Of a stretch of 64,000 bases of DNA, positions 12,729 through 21,852 are shown in pieces. The position numbers and the translations under genes were made by a program. Under the pieces are notes generated by a model that searched no databases, had not been told where the DNA came from, and saw only the letters and a list, made by a program, of their open reading frames with translations. Every line of letters starts with the position of its first letter. The first letter of the stretch is position 1. Origin of the DNA: Streptomyces sp. NBC_01439 (GTDB lineage: Bacteria; Actinomycetota; Actinomycetes; Streptomycetales; Streptomycetaceae); NCBI RefSeq assembly GCF_036227605.1, contig NZ_CP109487.1, forward strand, positions 5,619,001-5,683,000, given 5' to 3'.

Positions 12729-15590
12729 ATGCCCGCCAACGAAACCGCTCCTCCCGTCAAGAAGAAGGGACGACGCGCCCGTCTGATCGTGCTCGTCCTG
12801 GTCCTGGCGCTCTTCGCGGGCCTCGGCTACGGGGCGTACTGGAGCGTGGACAGCGTGCGCGCCTCCTTCCCCCAGACGACCGGCTCCCTCAAGGTGCCGG
12901 GCCTGACCGGGACCGTCGAGGTCAAGCGCGACGCCCACGGCATTCCCCAGCTCTACGCGGACAACGACGACGACCTCTTCCGGGCGCAGGGCTTCGTGCA
13001 CGCGCAGGACCGGTTCTGGGAGATGGACGTACGACGTCACATGACCTCCGGCCGGCTCTCCGAGATGTTCGGCTCCGGCCAGGTCGAGACCGACGCCTTC
13101 CTGCGCACGCTGGGCTGGCGCCAGGTCGCGCAGGAGGAGTTCGACAAGAAGCTCTCGCCGGAGACCAAGAAGTATCTCCAGGCCTACGCCGACGGGGTCA
13201 ACGCGTACCTGAAGGGGAAGTCCGGCAAGGACCTCTCCGTCGAGCACGCCGCGCTGGGGCTCAGCGACGACTACAAGCCCGAGCAGTGGACGCCGGTGGA
13301 CTCGGTGGCCTGGCTCAAGGCGATGGCGTGGGACCTGCGCGGCAACATGCAGGACGAGATCGACCGCGCGCTGATGGCGACCAAGCTCTCGCAGGCGCAG
13401 ATCGACGAGCTCTACCCGCCGTACCCGTTCGACCGGAACAAGCCGATCGTCGAGGGCGGGAAGGTCGACGGCGGGAAGTACGCCCCGCAGGGCACCGGCT
13501 CGGGCAACGGCTCGGGCACCGGCTCCGGAAACGGTTCGCGCACCGGCAACGGCTCCGGCGGCGCCAACACCGTCGGGACCCAAACCGTCACGGGCCCGGC
13601 CAACGGCCTGGCCGACAACGCCGCCGCCCAGGGCGCGACCGTGGGCCTGCGCACCCAGCTGGCCTCGCTCGCCGACACCCTGGACAAGGTCCCCGCGATC
13701 CTCGGCCCCAACGGCAGCGGCATCGGCTCGAACTCCTGGGTCGTCTCCGGCCAGTACACGACCACCGGCAAGCCGCTGCTCGCGAACGACCCGCACCTGT
13801 CCCCGCAGCTGCCCTCGGTCTGGTACCAGATGGGCCTGCACTGCCGCACGGTCTCGGCCCAGTGCCAGTACGACGTGGCCGGCTACACCTTCTCCGGCAT
13901 GCCGGGCGTGGTCATCGGCCACAACACCGACATCGCCTGGGGCATGACCAACCTCGGTGCCGACGTCACCGACCTCTACCTGGAGCAGGTCAAGCCGGAG
14001 GGCTACGTCTACGACGGCAAGGTGGTCCCCTTCGTCACCCGCGAAGAGGTCATCAAGGTCGCGGGCGGCGACAGCAAGAAGATCACCGTCCGCACCACCA
14101 ACAACGGTCCGCTCGTCTCCGACCGCAGCGAGCAGCTCGGTACGGTCGGCACCCGCGCCCCCGTCGCCAGCTCCGCCCCCGACCGCGGCGACGGGTACGC
14201 CGTCGCCCTGCGCTGGACGGCGCTGGACCCGGGCAAGTCGATGGACGCGGTCTTCAAGCTCGACAAGGCCAAGACCTTCGACGACTTCCGCAAGGCGGCC
14301 GCCGACTTCGAGGTCCCGTCCCAGAACCTGATCTACGCCGACAACAAGGGCACCAACGGCAACATCGGCTACCAGGCCCCGGGCCGCATCCCGGTGCGCG
14401 GCCAGCACGACGGCCGGATGCCCGCCCCGGGCTGGGACTCCAAGTACGCCTGGAAGGGCAACAGGGACGGCAACGCCGGCTACGTCCCGCAGAGCGAGAT
14501 GCCCTGGGACTACAACCCGTCCCGCGGCTACATCGTCACCGCCAACCAGGCCGTCGTGGAGAGCGGGACCGGCGCGGGCAAGTACCCGTACCTGCTGACC
14601 ACCGACTGGGGCTACGGCGCCCGCAGCCAGCGGATCAACGACCTCATCGAGGCGAAGATCAAGGACGGCGGCCGGATCTCGACCGACGACATGCGCACCA
14701 TGCAGATGGACAACAGCAGTGAGATTGCCGCGCTGCTGACCCCGATGCTGGCGAAGATAGAGGTCTCGGACCCGGGCGTGCGCGCCGCGCAGAAGCTGCT
14801 GGACGGCTGGAACTACACGCAGGAGCCCGACTCGGCGGCCGCGGCCTACTTCAACGCGGTCTGGCGCCACATCCTCAAGCTGTCCTTCGGCGACAAGATG
14901 CCCAAGGAGCTGCGGATCGAGGGCAGCTGCATGAGCGTCGTCGGCAACGGCACCGGCCCGGCCGACGACCTCGCCAAGACGGTCCGCGAATGCGGCACCC
15001 GCGGCCCCGACTCGGCGCAGCCCGACGGCGGCGACCGCTGGTTCGAGGTGGTCCGCCGCCTCGTCAAGGACGAGAAGTCGCCCTGGTGGACCACGCCGAA
15101 GACCGTCACCCTGCCGGCGGCCACCAACCGTGACGAGCTCTTCGCCCGGGCCATGCGCGACGCCCGCTGGGAGCTGACCGCCAAGCTCGGCAAGGACCAG
15201 TCCACCTGGAGCTGGGGCCGGCTGCACCAGCTGACGCTGAAGAACCAGACGATCGGCACCGAGGGCCCCGGCTTCATGCAGTGGCTCCTCAACCGCGGCC
15301 CGTGGGACGTGGGCGGCGGCGAGGCCACGGTCAACGCGACCGGCTGGAACGCCTCCAGCGGGTACGGGGTCACCTGGGTGCCCTCGATGCGGATGGTCGT
15401 GAACCTCAACGACCTCGACAAGTCGCGCTGGATCAACCTGACGGGTGCCTCGGGGCACGCGTACAACGCGCACTACACGGACCAGACGACGATGTGGGCC
15501 AAGGGCGAGCTGCTGGAGTGGCCCTTCGGCAAGGACGCCGTCGAGAAGGCCACGGTCGACACCCTGACCCTCAAGCCCGAGGGCTCGTAA
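12729..15590 (+). CDS. Penicillin acylase family protein (Ntn hydrolase)
   Basis: 953 residues. A cytoplasmic basic N-terminus is followed by one hydrophobic helix (about residues 18-38), so the enzyme is exported or membrane-anchored. The chain is an acylase precursor: alpha part (HGIPQLYADNDDDLFRAQGFVHAQDRFWEMD), a long Gly/Ser/Asn-rich spacer (about 257-285), then the beta part beginning at Ser334 in GIGSNSW. By family knowledge Ser334 becomes the N-terminal nucleophile after self-cleavage. Family members hydrolyse amide bonds of beta-lactams, N-acyl homoserine lactones or cyclic lipopeptides; the substrate here is unknown. It is convergent with the folate cyclo-ligase gene. Confidence 0.92.
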   Translation: MPANETAPPVKKKGRRARLIVLVLVLALFAGLGYGAYWSVDSVRASFPQTTGSLKVPGLTGTVEVKRDAHGIPQLYADNDDDLFRAQGFVHAQDRFWEMDVRRHMTSGRLSEMFGSGQVETDAFLRTLGWRQVAQEEFDKKLSPETKKYLQAYADGVNAYLKGKSGKDLSVEHAALGLSDDYKPEQWTPVDSVAWLKAMAWDLRGNMQDEIDRALMATKLSQAQIDELYPPYPFDRNKPIVEGGKVDGGKYAPQGTGSGNGSGTGSGNGSRTGNGSGGANTVGTQTVTGPANGLADNAAAQGATVGLRTQLASLADTLDKVPAILGPNGSGIGSNSWVVSGQYTTTGKPLLANDPHLSPQLPSVWYQMGLHCRTVSAQCQYDVAGYTFSGMPGVVIGHNTDIAWGMTNLGADVTDLYLEQVKPEGYVYDGKVVPFVTREEVIKVAGGDSKKITVRTTNNGPLVSDRSEQLGTVGTRAPVASSAPDRGDGYAVALRWTALDPGKSMDAVFKLDKAKTFDDFRKAAADFEVPSQNLIYADNKGTNGNIGYQAPGRIPVRGQHDGRMPAPGWDSKYAWKGNRDGNAGYVPQSEMPWDYNPSRGYIVTANQAVVESGTGAGKYPYLLTTDWGYGARSQRINDLIEAKIKDGGRISTDDMRTMQMDNSSEIAALLTPMLAKIEVSDPGVRAAQKLLDGWNYTQEPDSAAAAYFNAVWRHILKLSFGDKMPKELRIEGSCMSVVGNGTGPADDLAKTVRECGTRGPDSAQPDGGDRWFEVVRRLVKDEKSPWWTTPKTVTLPAATNRDELFARAMRDARWELTAKLGKDQSTWSWGRLHQLTLKNQTIGTEGPGFMQWLLNRGPWDVGGGEATVNATGWNASSGYGVTWVPSMRMVVNLNDLDKSRWINLTGASGHAYNAHYTDQTTMWAKGELLEWPFGKDAVEKATVDTLTLKPEGS

Positions 15591-15613
15591 GGGCCGGGGC
15601 GCGGATCAGGTCG

Positions 15614-16228
15614 TCATGGACTGAAGCGGTGCACCCCTGACGGGGTCGCCACCGCCTGCACGGGGTGGTCGTGCGGTTCCTCCGGGACCCGCGCGACCAC
15701 CTCGTCGTCGTAGAGGAGCACGACCAGCGCGGGATGCGCCCCGGCGCGCTCCAGCCGTTCCAGCACCCGGTCGTAGGAGCCCCCGCCGCGGCCGAGGCGC
15801 ATGCCGCGGCCGTCCACCGCGAGCCCGGGCAGCAGCACGGCGTCGGCCCCGGTGACCGCGTCCGGTCCGAGCGCGGGGCCGGTCGGCTCCAGCAGTCGCA
15901 TCTTGCCCGGGTGGGCGGCCCCGGCGAGCGCGGCCGGGCCTTCGTACGCCGCCCAGTCGAGGTCGTTGTCGGGCAGCAGCAGGGGGAGCAGCACCCGCTT
16001 GCCGGCCGCGCGCAGGGCGTCGAGGAGCTCCCGGGTGCCGGGTTCGGTGCCGATCGAGACGTACGCCGCCACCGTGCGGGCACCGGCCAGTTCGGGCAGT
16101 TCGAAGGAGCTGACGGCGAGTGCGGCGGCCGCCGCACGGCGGTTCTCGGGGGACAAGGCGCGGCGCGCGGCGAGCAGTTCTCGGCGCAGTGCGGCCTTGG
16201 CGGAGGCGGTGGGCGGGTTCTCTGCCAC
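15614..16228 (-). CDS. 5-formyltetrahydrofolate cyclo-ligase
   Basis: 204 residues from GTG 16228; ATG 16261 is an in-frame alternative but has no ribosome site. The fold is recognised by AKAALRRELLAARRALSPENRR at the start, KRVLLPLLLPDNDLDW, and the glycine-rich ATP/substrate loop LAVDGRGMRLGRGGGSYDRVLE. The enzyme uses ATP to convert 5-formyl-THF to 5,10-methenyl-THF, returning stored folate to the one-carbon pool. It is divergent from galU, with the two promoters sharing about 95 bp. Confidence 0.93.
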   Translation of the reverse strand: MAENPPTASAKAALRRELLAARRALSPENRRAAAAALAVSSFELPELAGARTVAAYVSIGTEPGTRELLDALRAAGKRVLLPLLLPDNDLDWAAYEGPAALAGAAHPGKMRLLEPTGPALGPDAVTGADAVLLPGLAVDGRGMRLGRGGGSYDRVLERLERAGAHPALVVLLYDDEVVARVPEEPHDHPVQAVATPSGVHRFSP

Positions 16229-16323
16229 GAGGAAATCAAATATCCTTCCGAATTGGGGCATACCTGTATCTACGTGCTGCGATCCCGTCCGATGTTCGAC
16301 GGAAGGCCACTATCGTTCGGGGC

Positions 16324-17226
16324 ATGACTATGTTGCACCCCGTGATCAAGAAGGCCGTGATTCCGGCCGCTGGCCTCGGCACCCGCTTCCTTCCGGCGAC
16401 CAAGGCGACCCCGAAGGAAATGCTCCCGGTTGTGGACAAGCCGGCCATCCAGTACGTGGTCGAGGAGGCCGTCGGCGCCGGACTCGACGACGTGCTCATG
16501 ATCACTGGGCGTAACAAGCGTGCCCTGGAAGACCACTTCGACCGGAACTACGAGCTGGAGTCGGCCCTCATCGCCAAGGGCGACGACGACCGCCTGAAGA
16601 AGGTCCAGGAGTCCAGCGACCTGGCCACCATGCACTACGTCCGCCAGGGCGACCCGCGGGGCCTCGGCCACGCGGTCCTGTGCGCCGAGCCGCACGTCGG
16701 CCGCGAGCCCTTCGCCGTCCTGCTCGGCGACGACCTCATCGACCCGCGCGACCCGCTGCTGCGCCAGATGGCCGACATCTACGCCCGCACCGGCGGCACC
16801 GTCATCGCGCTCATGGAGGTCGACCCGGCCAACGTCCACCTCTACGGCTGCGCCGCCGTCGAGGCCACGGACGAGGAGGACGTGGTCCGCATCACCGGCC
16901 TCGTCGAGAAGCCGGACCCCCAGGACGCCCCCAGTAATTACGCGGTCATCGGCCGCTACGTCCTCAACCCCGCGATCTTCGACATACTGCGGGAGACCGA
17001 GCCGGGCCGGGGTGGGGAGATCCAGCTCACCGACGCCCTGCAGAAGCTGGCCGCCGACGAGACCGTCGGCGGTCCGGTGCACGGCGTGATCTTCCGGGGC
17101 CGTCGCTACGACACCGGGGACCGCGGCGACTACCTGCGGGCCATCGTCCGCCTCGCGTGCGAGCGCGAGGACCTGGGCCCCGAGTTCCGCACCTGGCTTC
17201 ACCGTTACGTCACGGAGGAGATGTAG
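16324..17226 (+). CDS. galU: UTP-glucose-1-phosphate uridylyltransferase
   Basis: 300 residues from ATG 16324 (a second ATG two codons on is possible). The nucleotidyltransferase motif AGLGTRFLPATKATPKEMLPV with the GTRFLP core and catalytic-type Lys, LLGDDLIDP metal-binding acidic residues, and VEKPDPQDAPSNYAVIGRYV are all present. It makes UDP-glucose from UTP and glucose-1-phosphate for cell-envelope glycans and trehalose. It starts the galU-moeA-moaC-mogA-acetyltransferase run; moeA follows after 4 bp. Confidence 0.95.
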   Translation: MTMLHPVIKKAVIPAAGLGTRFLPATKATPKEMLPVVDKPAIQYVVEEAVGAGLDDVLMITGRNKRALEDHFDRNYELESALIAKGDDDRLKKVQESSDLATMHYVRQGDPRGLGHAVLCAEPHVGREPFAVLLGDDLIDPRDPLLRQMADIYARTGGTVIALMEVDPANVHLYGCAAVEATDEEDVVRITGLVEKPDPQDAPSNYAVIGRYVLNPAIFDILRETEPGRGGEIQLTDALQKLAADETVGGPVHGVIFRGRRYDTGDRGDYLRAIVRLACEREDLGPEFRTWLHRYVTEEM

Positions 17227-17230
17227 CACC

Positions 17231-18604
17231 TTGAGCAGTTCCGCACCGCAGCATCCACGCCTGGCGGGCGGCCACCGTTTGTGGTCCGTGGACGAGCACC
17301 TCGCGGACGTCCTCTCGGCCGTCCGGCCGTTGGAGCCCATCGAGCTCCAACTGCTGGACGCCCAGGGCTGTGTCCTGGTCGAGGACGTGACCGTGCCCGT
17401 CGCCCTCCCGCCCTTCGACAACAGCTCCATGGACGGCTACGCCGTCCGAACGGCCGACGTCCAGGGTGCGAGCGAGGAGTTTCCCGCGGTGCTCACCGTC
17501 GTCGGGGACGTCGCGGCGGGCAGCGGTGAGCTGCCCACCGTCGGCCCCGGCGAGGCTGCTCGGATCATGACCGGTGCCCCGCTGCCGCCCGGCGCGGAAG
17601 CCGTCGTACCGGTCGAGTGGACCGACGGCGGTACGGGCGGCGGCGCGGCCGCCGGGATGACCCCCGCCAGCGCCGCCCCGGAGCACGCGGGCGGCGAGGT
17701 GCGGGTGCACCGTGCCGCCGAGGCGCGGGCGCACGTCCGCGCGCGAGGCAGCGACGTTCAGGCCGGTGACCTGGCCCTCGCGGCCGGCACCGTCCTCGGG
17801 CCGCCGCAGATCGCCCTGCTGGCCGCCATCGGGCGCGGCACCGTGCGGGTGCGGCCGCGCCCCCGCGTGGTGGTCCTGTCCACCGGCAGCGAGTTGGTCC
17901 AGCCCGGCGAGGCGCTCACGTCGGGCACCATCTACGACTCCAACAGCTTCGCGCTGGCCGCGGCCGCGCGGGACGCCGGCGCCATCGCCTACCGGGTCGG
18001 CGCCGTCGCGGACGACGCCGACACCCTGCGCGCCACCATCGAGGACCAGCTGATCCGGGCCGACCTGCTGGTCACCACGGGCGGGGTCAGCGTCGGGGCG
18101 TACGACGTCGTCAAGGAGGCGCTGTCCTCGGTCGGGGACTTCGCCGAGGGCGCGGACGGCGGGGCCGCCCGCGGGGCTGACGGCGGCCGGATGGACTTCC
18201 GCAAGCTCGCCATGCAGCCCGGCAAGCCGCAGGGCTTCGGCACGATCGGCCCGGACCACACCCCGCTGCTGGCGCTCCCCGGCAACCCGGTGTCCTCCTA
18301 CGTCTCCTTCGAGCTGTTCGTGCGCCCCGTGATCCGCACCCTCATGGGGCTGCCGGAGTCCGAGGTCCGGCGGCCCAGCGTGCGCGCGGTGCTGAGCGCC
18401 GACAAGGCGCTCGGCTCCCCGGCCGGCCGCCGCCAGTTCCTGCGCGGCACGTACGACGCCGAGAGCGGCACGGTCAGCCCGGTCGGCGGATCGGGCTCCC
18501 ACCTGATCGCCGCGCTGGCGCACGCCGACTCCCTGATGGTCGTACCGGAGGAGGTCACCTCGGTGGAGCCGGGGACCGAGCTGGAAGTGATCCTGCTCGG
18601 CTGA
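17231..18604 (+). CDS. moeA: Molybdopterin molybdenumtransferase MoeA
   Basis: 457 residues from TTG 17231, served by GGAGGAG inside the end of galU. Standard MoeA order: domain with LPPFDNSSMDGYAVR, then RIMTGAPLPPGAEAVVPVE, the MogA-like domain with VVVLSTGSELVQPGEAL and DLLVTTGGVSVGAYDVV, and PLLALPGNPVSSYVSFELFVRP. Two Gly/Ala-rich insertions, after residue 134 and around 310, make it longer than the typical 400-residue enzyme. It inserts molybdate into adenylated molybdopterin to give active cofactor. moaC and mogA follow in the same direction. Confidence 0.95.
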   Translation: MSSSAPQHPRLAGGHRLWSVDEHLADVLSAVRPLEPIELQLLDAQGCVLVEDVTVPVALPPFDNSSMDGYAVRTADVQGASEEFPAVLTVVGDVAAGSGELPTVGPGEAARIMTGAPLPPGAEAVVPVEWTDGGTGGGAAAGMTPASAAPEHAGGEVRVHRAAEARAHVRARGSDVQAGDLALAAGTVLGPPQIALLAAIGRGTVRVRPRPRVVVLSTGSELVQPGEALTSGTIYDSNSFALAAAARDAGAIAYRVGAVADDADTLRATIEDQLIRADLLVTTGGVSVGAYDVVKEALSSVGDFAEGADGGAARGADGGRMDFRKLAMQPGKPQGFGTIGPDHTPLLALPGNPVSSYVSFELFVRPVIRTLMGLPESEVRRPSVRAVLSADKALGSPAGRRQFLRGTYDAESGTVSPVGGSGSHLIAALAHADSLMVVPEEVTSVEPGTELEVILLG

Positions 18605-18677
18605 AGTCGGGCCGGTGCGGGTAGCGTGTGTCGCACCACACAGGCTCCCCGGGAGCCCAGAGCGGAGCGGCGCAGCA

Positions 18678-19157
18678 ATGAGTACCGAAAGCAGGCTCAC
18701 CCACATCGACGAGGCCGGCGCGGCCCGGATGGTCGACGTGTCCGGGAAGGACGTCACCACCCGGACGGCACGGGCCAGCGGACGCGTACTCGTCGCCCCG
18801 CGGGTGATCGAGCTGCTGCGCGGCGAGGGCGTCCCCAAGGGCGATGCCCTCGCCACCGCGCGCATCGCCGGGATCATGGGGGCGAAGAAGACCCCCGACC
18901 TGATCCCGCTGTGCCACCCGCTGGCCGTCTCGGGCGTGAAGGTGGACCTGCGGGTCGCCGACGACGCGGTCGAGATCCTCGCCACCGTGAAGACGACCGA
19001 CCGCACCGGCGTCGAGATGGAGGCGCTGACCGCGGTCGCGGTCGCCGGCCTCACCGTGATCGACATGGTGAAGGCGGTCGACAAGGGCGCGGTCATCACG
19101 GACGTCCGGGTGGAGGAGAAGACCGGCGGCAAGTCCGGCGACTGGGCGCGCTCGTGA
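18678..19157 (+). CDS. moaC: Cyclic pyranopterin monophosphate synthase MoaC
   Basis: 159 residues from ATG 18678, with GGAGCGG 7 nt upstream; the frame opens earlier but without a ribosome site. Family motifs are complete: RMVDVSGKDVTTRTARASG, KGDALATARIAGIMGAKKTPDLIPLCHPL with the active-site His and the Lys residues, and VEMEALTAVAVAGLTVIDMVKAVDKG. With MoaA it converts GTP-derived intermediate to cyclic pyranopterin monophosphate, the first step of molybdenum cofactor synthesis. Its TGA overlaps the GTG of mogA. Confidence 0.96.
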   Translation: MSTESRLTHIDEAGAARMVDVSGKDVTTRTARASGRVLVAPRVIELLRGEGVPKGDALATARIAGIMGAKKTPDLIPLCHPLAVSGVKVDLRVADDAVEILATVKTTDRTGVEMEALTAVAVAGLTVIDMVKAVDKGAVITDVRVEEKTGGKSGDWARS

Positions 19158-19729
19158 ACGCCCCGCGCGGCGCCGAGGTCCACGGCCACGGCGCCACCGC
19201 CGGGGCGACGGGCGCCGCGCAGCCACTGGGCCGGGCCCTGGTCGTCACGGCGTCGAACCGCGCCTCGCAGGGCGTGTACGCGGACAAGGGCGGGCCGTTG
19301 CTGGCCGAGGCGCTGGAGGAGCTCGGCTTCGCGGTGGACGGTCCGCGGGTCGTCCCGGACGGCGATCCCGTGGAGCAGGCGCTGCGCGAGGGCGTGGCCG
19401 CCGGGTACGACGTCATCCTGACCACCGGCGGAACCGGGATCTCGCCGACCGACCGCACCCCGGATGCCACCGCGCGGGTGCTGGACTACGAGATCCCCGG
19501 CATCCCGCAGGCCATCCGCGCCGAAGGGCTGGCGAAGGTGCCGACCGCGGCCCTGTCCCGGGGCCTGGCGGGCGTGGCCGGGCGCACCCTCATCGTCAAC
19601 CTCCCCGGCTCGACGGGCGGGGTGCGCGACGGCCTCGCCGTCCTGTCCCGCGTCCTGCCGCACGCGGTGGACCAGATGCGGGGCGGCGACCACCCCAGAC
19701 CGGCACCACCCTCCGGGAGCCCGAGCTGA
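19154..19729 (+). CDS. mogA: Molybdopterin adenylyltransferase / MoaB-MogA family
   Basis: 191 residues from GTG 19154, overlapping the moaC stop as GTGA. After an Ala/Gly-rich leader of about 25 residues the MoCF-binding domain is intact: ALVVTASNRASQGVYADKGGPLLAEAL, VVPDGDPVEQALREG, VILTTGGTGISPTDRTPDAT, and LPGSTGGVRDGLAVL. The family adenylates molybdopterin before metal insertion by MoeA. With moeA and moaC this forms a three-gene cofactor block. Confidence 0.93.
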   Translation: MNAPRGAEVHGHGATAGATGAAQPLGRALVVTASNRASQGVYADKGGPLLAEALEELGFAVDGPRVVPDGDPVEQALREGVAAGYDVILTTGGTGISPTDRTPDATARVLDYEIPGIPQAIRAEGLAKVPTAALSRGLAGVAGRTLIVNLPGSTGGVRDGLAVLSRVLPHAVDQMRGGDHPRPAPPSGSPS

Positions 19730-19746
19730 ACGGCCCGACCTGGCCG

Positions 19747-20355
19747 GTGGTCCTGTCGGACGGCGACGTCACCCTCCGGCCGATAAAGCTGCGGGACCAG
19801 AAGGCCTGGCGCGAGGTCAACCGGCGCAACCGCGACTGGCTCCGGCCGTGGGAGGCCACGATCCCGCCGCCCGCACCGTGGGGGCCGGTGGTCCAGCGGC
19901 CCACGTACCGCCAGATGGTCCGCCATCTGCGGGCGGAGGCGAACGCGGGCCGGATGCTGCCCTTCGTCATCGAGTACCAGGGTCGGCTGGTGGGCCAGCT
20001 GACGGTCGCCGGGATCACCTGGGGCTCGATGTGCGCGGGCCACATCGGTTATTGGGTGGACCGCGAGGTGGCGGGCCGCGGCGTGATGCCGACGGCGGTC
20101 GCACTGGCGGTGGACCACTGCTTCAGGAAGGTCGGCCTGCACCGGATCGAGGTGTGCATCCGCCCCGAGAACGTTCCGAGCCGGCGGGTCGTGGAGAAGC
20201 TGGGCCTGCGCGAGGAGGGGCTGCGGCCGCGCTATCTGCACATCGACGGGGCCTGGCGCGACCACCTCGTCTACGCGGTGACGGCGGAGGAGGTTCCGGA
20301 GGGGCTGCTGCGCCGCTGGAACCGTGCGCGCCACTCCCAGTCCCCACCGAAATAG
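19747..20355 (+). CDS. GNAT-family N-acetyltransferase, RimJ-like
   Basis: 202 residues from GTG 19747. The reading frame is open upstream to the mogA stop, and a CTG overlapping that stop (CTGA) could add a few residues (NGPTWP), so the start is uncertain. The domain has the RimJ/RimL pattern: DVTLRPIKLRDQKAW, NRDWLRPWEATIP, IGYWVDREVAGRGVMPTAV (acetyl-CoA pyrophosphate loop) and GLHRIEVCIRPENVPSRRVVEKLGLREEGLRPRY. Members acetylate N-termini of ribosomal or other proteins. The target is not known. It is the last gene before sepX. Confidence 0.9.
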   Translation: MVLSDGDVTLRPIKLRDQKAWREVNRRNRDWLRPWEATIPPPAPWGPVVQRPTYRQMVRHLRAEANAGRMLPFVIEYQGRLVGQLTVAGITWGSMCAGHIGYWVDREVAGRGVMPTAVALAVDHCFRKVGLHRIEVCIRPENVPSRRVVEKLGLREEGLRPRYLHIDGAWRDHLVYAVTAEEVPEGLLRRWNRARHSQSPPK

Positions 20356-20383
20356 CGGGCCACCCGGAGCGGAGCTTCGATAA

Positions 20384-20399
20384 GCGAATGTCTGTTCGA
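20384..20399. promoter_or_regulatory. LexA-like (SOS) box, imperfect
   Basis: The sequence GCGAAT-GTCT-GTTCGA matches the actinobacterial LexA pattern TCGAAC-N4-GTTCGA at 10 of 12 defined positions. It lies 29 bp after the acetyltransferase stop and 139 bp before the sepX start. Binding by LexA is inference only. Confidence 0.25.
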
Positions 20400-20537
20400 G
20401 TTAATGGCCTCGGGTCACCGATTCGCCCATAACCTGATCCGAAGAATCACAAAAAAGTCCGTGATATCAGCGAGATCGCGCGACACACCGGCCCAATTGG
20501 CCGATCCCGTCGGCCGCGTCCCTCTACGGTGTGAGGT

Positions 20538-21566
20538 GTGAGCAGCAGCGGCCTCATCTACGCAGTCATTGTCGGGGCCTGGGCCGCCTACTTGGTGCCC
20601 ATGTGGCTCCGGAGGCAGGACGAGCTGAACGAAGCCCGTCCGACGGAACGCTTCTCCACTGCCATTCGGCTGCTTTCCGGCCGGGCGGGAATGGAGCGCC
20701 GTTACGCCAAGGGGCTGCGTGAGCGCGGTGACGAGCAGGCGGAGCCCCAGCCCCACGCGGACCCGGACGCCGCGACGGAAACAGTCGATTCCGTCGACGC
20801 CGACGCCCGGGCCTTCGGCGTGTCCCCGACCAGGGCGGAGTCGAGGCCGGCCATTGCCGAACGGGAGCAGCGCGCGGAGCGGGCCCGGCGCGAACAGCGC
20901 CTCCAGGTCCTCGCGCGCCGCCGGCGCACCACCGCACTCCTCTTCCTGATCTTCACCCTCGGTGCCGTCGTCGCCGCCGTGGGCGGGCTGCACTACCTGT
21001 GGGCCCCCGCCGTTCCCGCCCTGCTGCTGAGCGCGTACATCGTGCACCTGCGGGTCCAGGAGCGCCGGCGCTACGAGTTCACCATGGACCGGCGGCGCGC
21101 CGAGGCGGCCGCGCGGCAGCTGCGGGAGAACCGCCCGAGTCGCCGCGAGCCCGAGGCCGCGGCGGGCACCGAACCGGACCCTGCGCCACCGGTTTCCCCG
21201 CAGGAGGCCGGACGGCGCGCACTGGTCGAGCAGACCGACCACGCCGAGTGGGTGGACCAGCAGCGCGAGCGCGAACGCGGCCCCGCCCGAGGTGACAGCT
21301 GGGAGCCGGTCCCGGTCCCGCTGCCGACGTACGTGACCGCCCCGGTGGCCCCCCGCGCCACGGGCCCGGCGGCACCGGACGCCTGGAGCGCGACCCGCTC
21401 CAGCACGGCCGAGCCGACGGAACCCCGCCTGCGGGCCCAGCCCGCGGCCCCCAAGCCGGACCCGACGCCCCAGACCGCCCCGCGCCCGCGCGGCCAGGGA
21501 AAGGGCCGCACCCCGCTGTTCGACCAGTACGAGGGCGAAGACCGCCCGCGCGCCGCGAACGAGTGA
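20538..21566 (+). CDS. sepX: Divisome protein SepX/GlpR
   Basis: 342 residues from GTG 20538. An N-terminal membrane helix (LIYAVIVGAWAAYLVPMWLRR) is followed by a charged linker, a pair of helices (about 130-170: TTALLFLIFTLGAVVAAVGGLHYLWAPAVPALLLSAYIVHL) and a long Pro/Ala-rich disordered C-terminus ending TPLFDQYEGEDRPRA. This topology and the N-terminal motif MWLRRQDE identify the actinobacterial SepX/GlpR membrane protein, which in Streptomyces acts with FtsZ, DynB and SepF at division septa. It is transcribed toward the tRNA-Ala gene 78 bp downstream. Confidence 0.9.
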   Translation: MSSSGLIYAVIVGAWAAYLVPMWLRRQDELNEARPTERFSTAIRLLSGRAGMERRYAKGLRERGDEQAEPQPHADPDAATETVDSVDADARAFGVSPTRAESRPAIAEREQRAERARREQRLQVLARRRRTTALLFLIFTLGAVVAAVGGLHYLWAPAVPALLLSAYIVHLRVQERRRYEFTMDRRRAEAAARQLRENRPSRREPEAAAGTEPDPAPPVSPQEAGRRALVEQTDHAEWVDQQRERERGPARGDSWEPVPVPLPTYVTAPVAPRATGPAAPDAWSATRSSTAEPTEPRLRAQPAAPKPDPTPQTAPRPRGQGKGRTPLFDQYEGEDRPRAANE

Positions 21567-21601
21567 TCGGTGACCTGCGCGGAGGCTCCGGGATATCGGT
21601 T

Positions 21602-21630
21602 TTGGAGCACCCGCGCGGGGATGCTAATGT
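21602..21630 (+). promoter_or_regulatory. Promoter of tRNA-Ala
   Basis: TTGGAG (21602-21607) and TAATGT (21625-21630) are separated by 17 bp and end 14 bp before the first base of the tRNA, a good match to a vegetative sigma (HrdB-type) promoter. Confidence 0.6.
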
Positions 21631-21644
21631 TTCACACGTCGCAA

Positions 21645-21718
21645 GGGCCTGTGGCGCAGTCTGGTAGCGCACCTCGTTCGCATCGAGGGGGTCTGGGGTT
21701 CAAATCCCCACAGGTCCA
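21645..21718 (+). tRNA. tRNA-Ala, anticodon CGC
   Basis: 74 nt folding into a full cloverleaf: acceptor stem GGGCCTG/CAGGTCC, D-arm GCGC/GCGC, anticodon stem CCTCG/CGAGG with loop TTCGCAT (anticodon CGC), T-arm TGGGG/CCCCA with TTCAAAT loop. The G3-U70 wobble pair that marks alanine tRNAs is present. The discriminator is A; CCA is not encoded. It reads alanine GCG codons. Confidence 0.97.
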
Positions 21719-21755
21719 CAAACGACAGTTCTTGAGTAGCTCTCAGGAACGGTGA

Positions 21756-21793
21756 CGAGATCCCGTCCGATCGCAAGATCGGGCGGGATCTCG
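21756..21793 (+). terminator. Terminator after tRNA-Ala
   Basis: A 17-bp stem with one mismatch and a GCAA tetraloop (arms 21756-21772 and 21777-21793), followed by GCGTTTG, 37 bp past the tRNA. Confidence 0.85.
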
Positions 21794-21852
21794 GCGTTTG
21801 TGGAGCAACCCTAGGATGATCGGAGATTGATCATTCAACGGGGAGAAGAACT

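Noticed and set aside
12717..15473. Long minus-strand frame opposite the penicillin acylase gene
   Set aside because: Shadow of a real GC-rich gene; no family features, no ribosome site.
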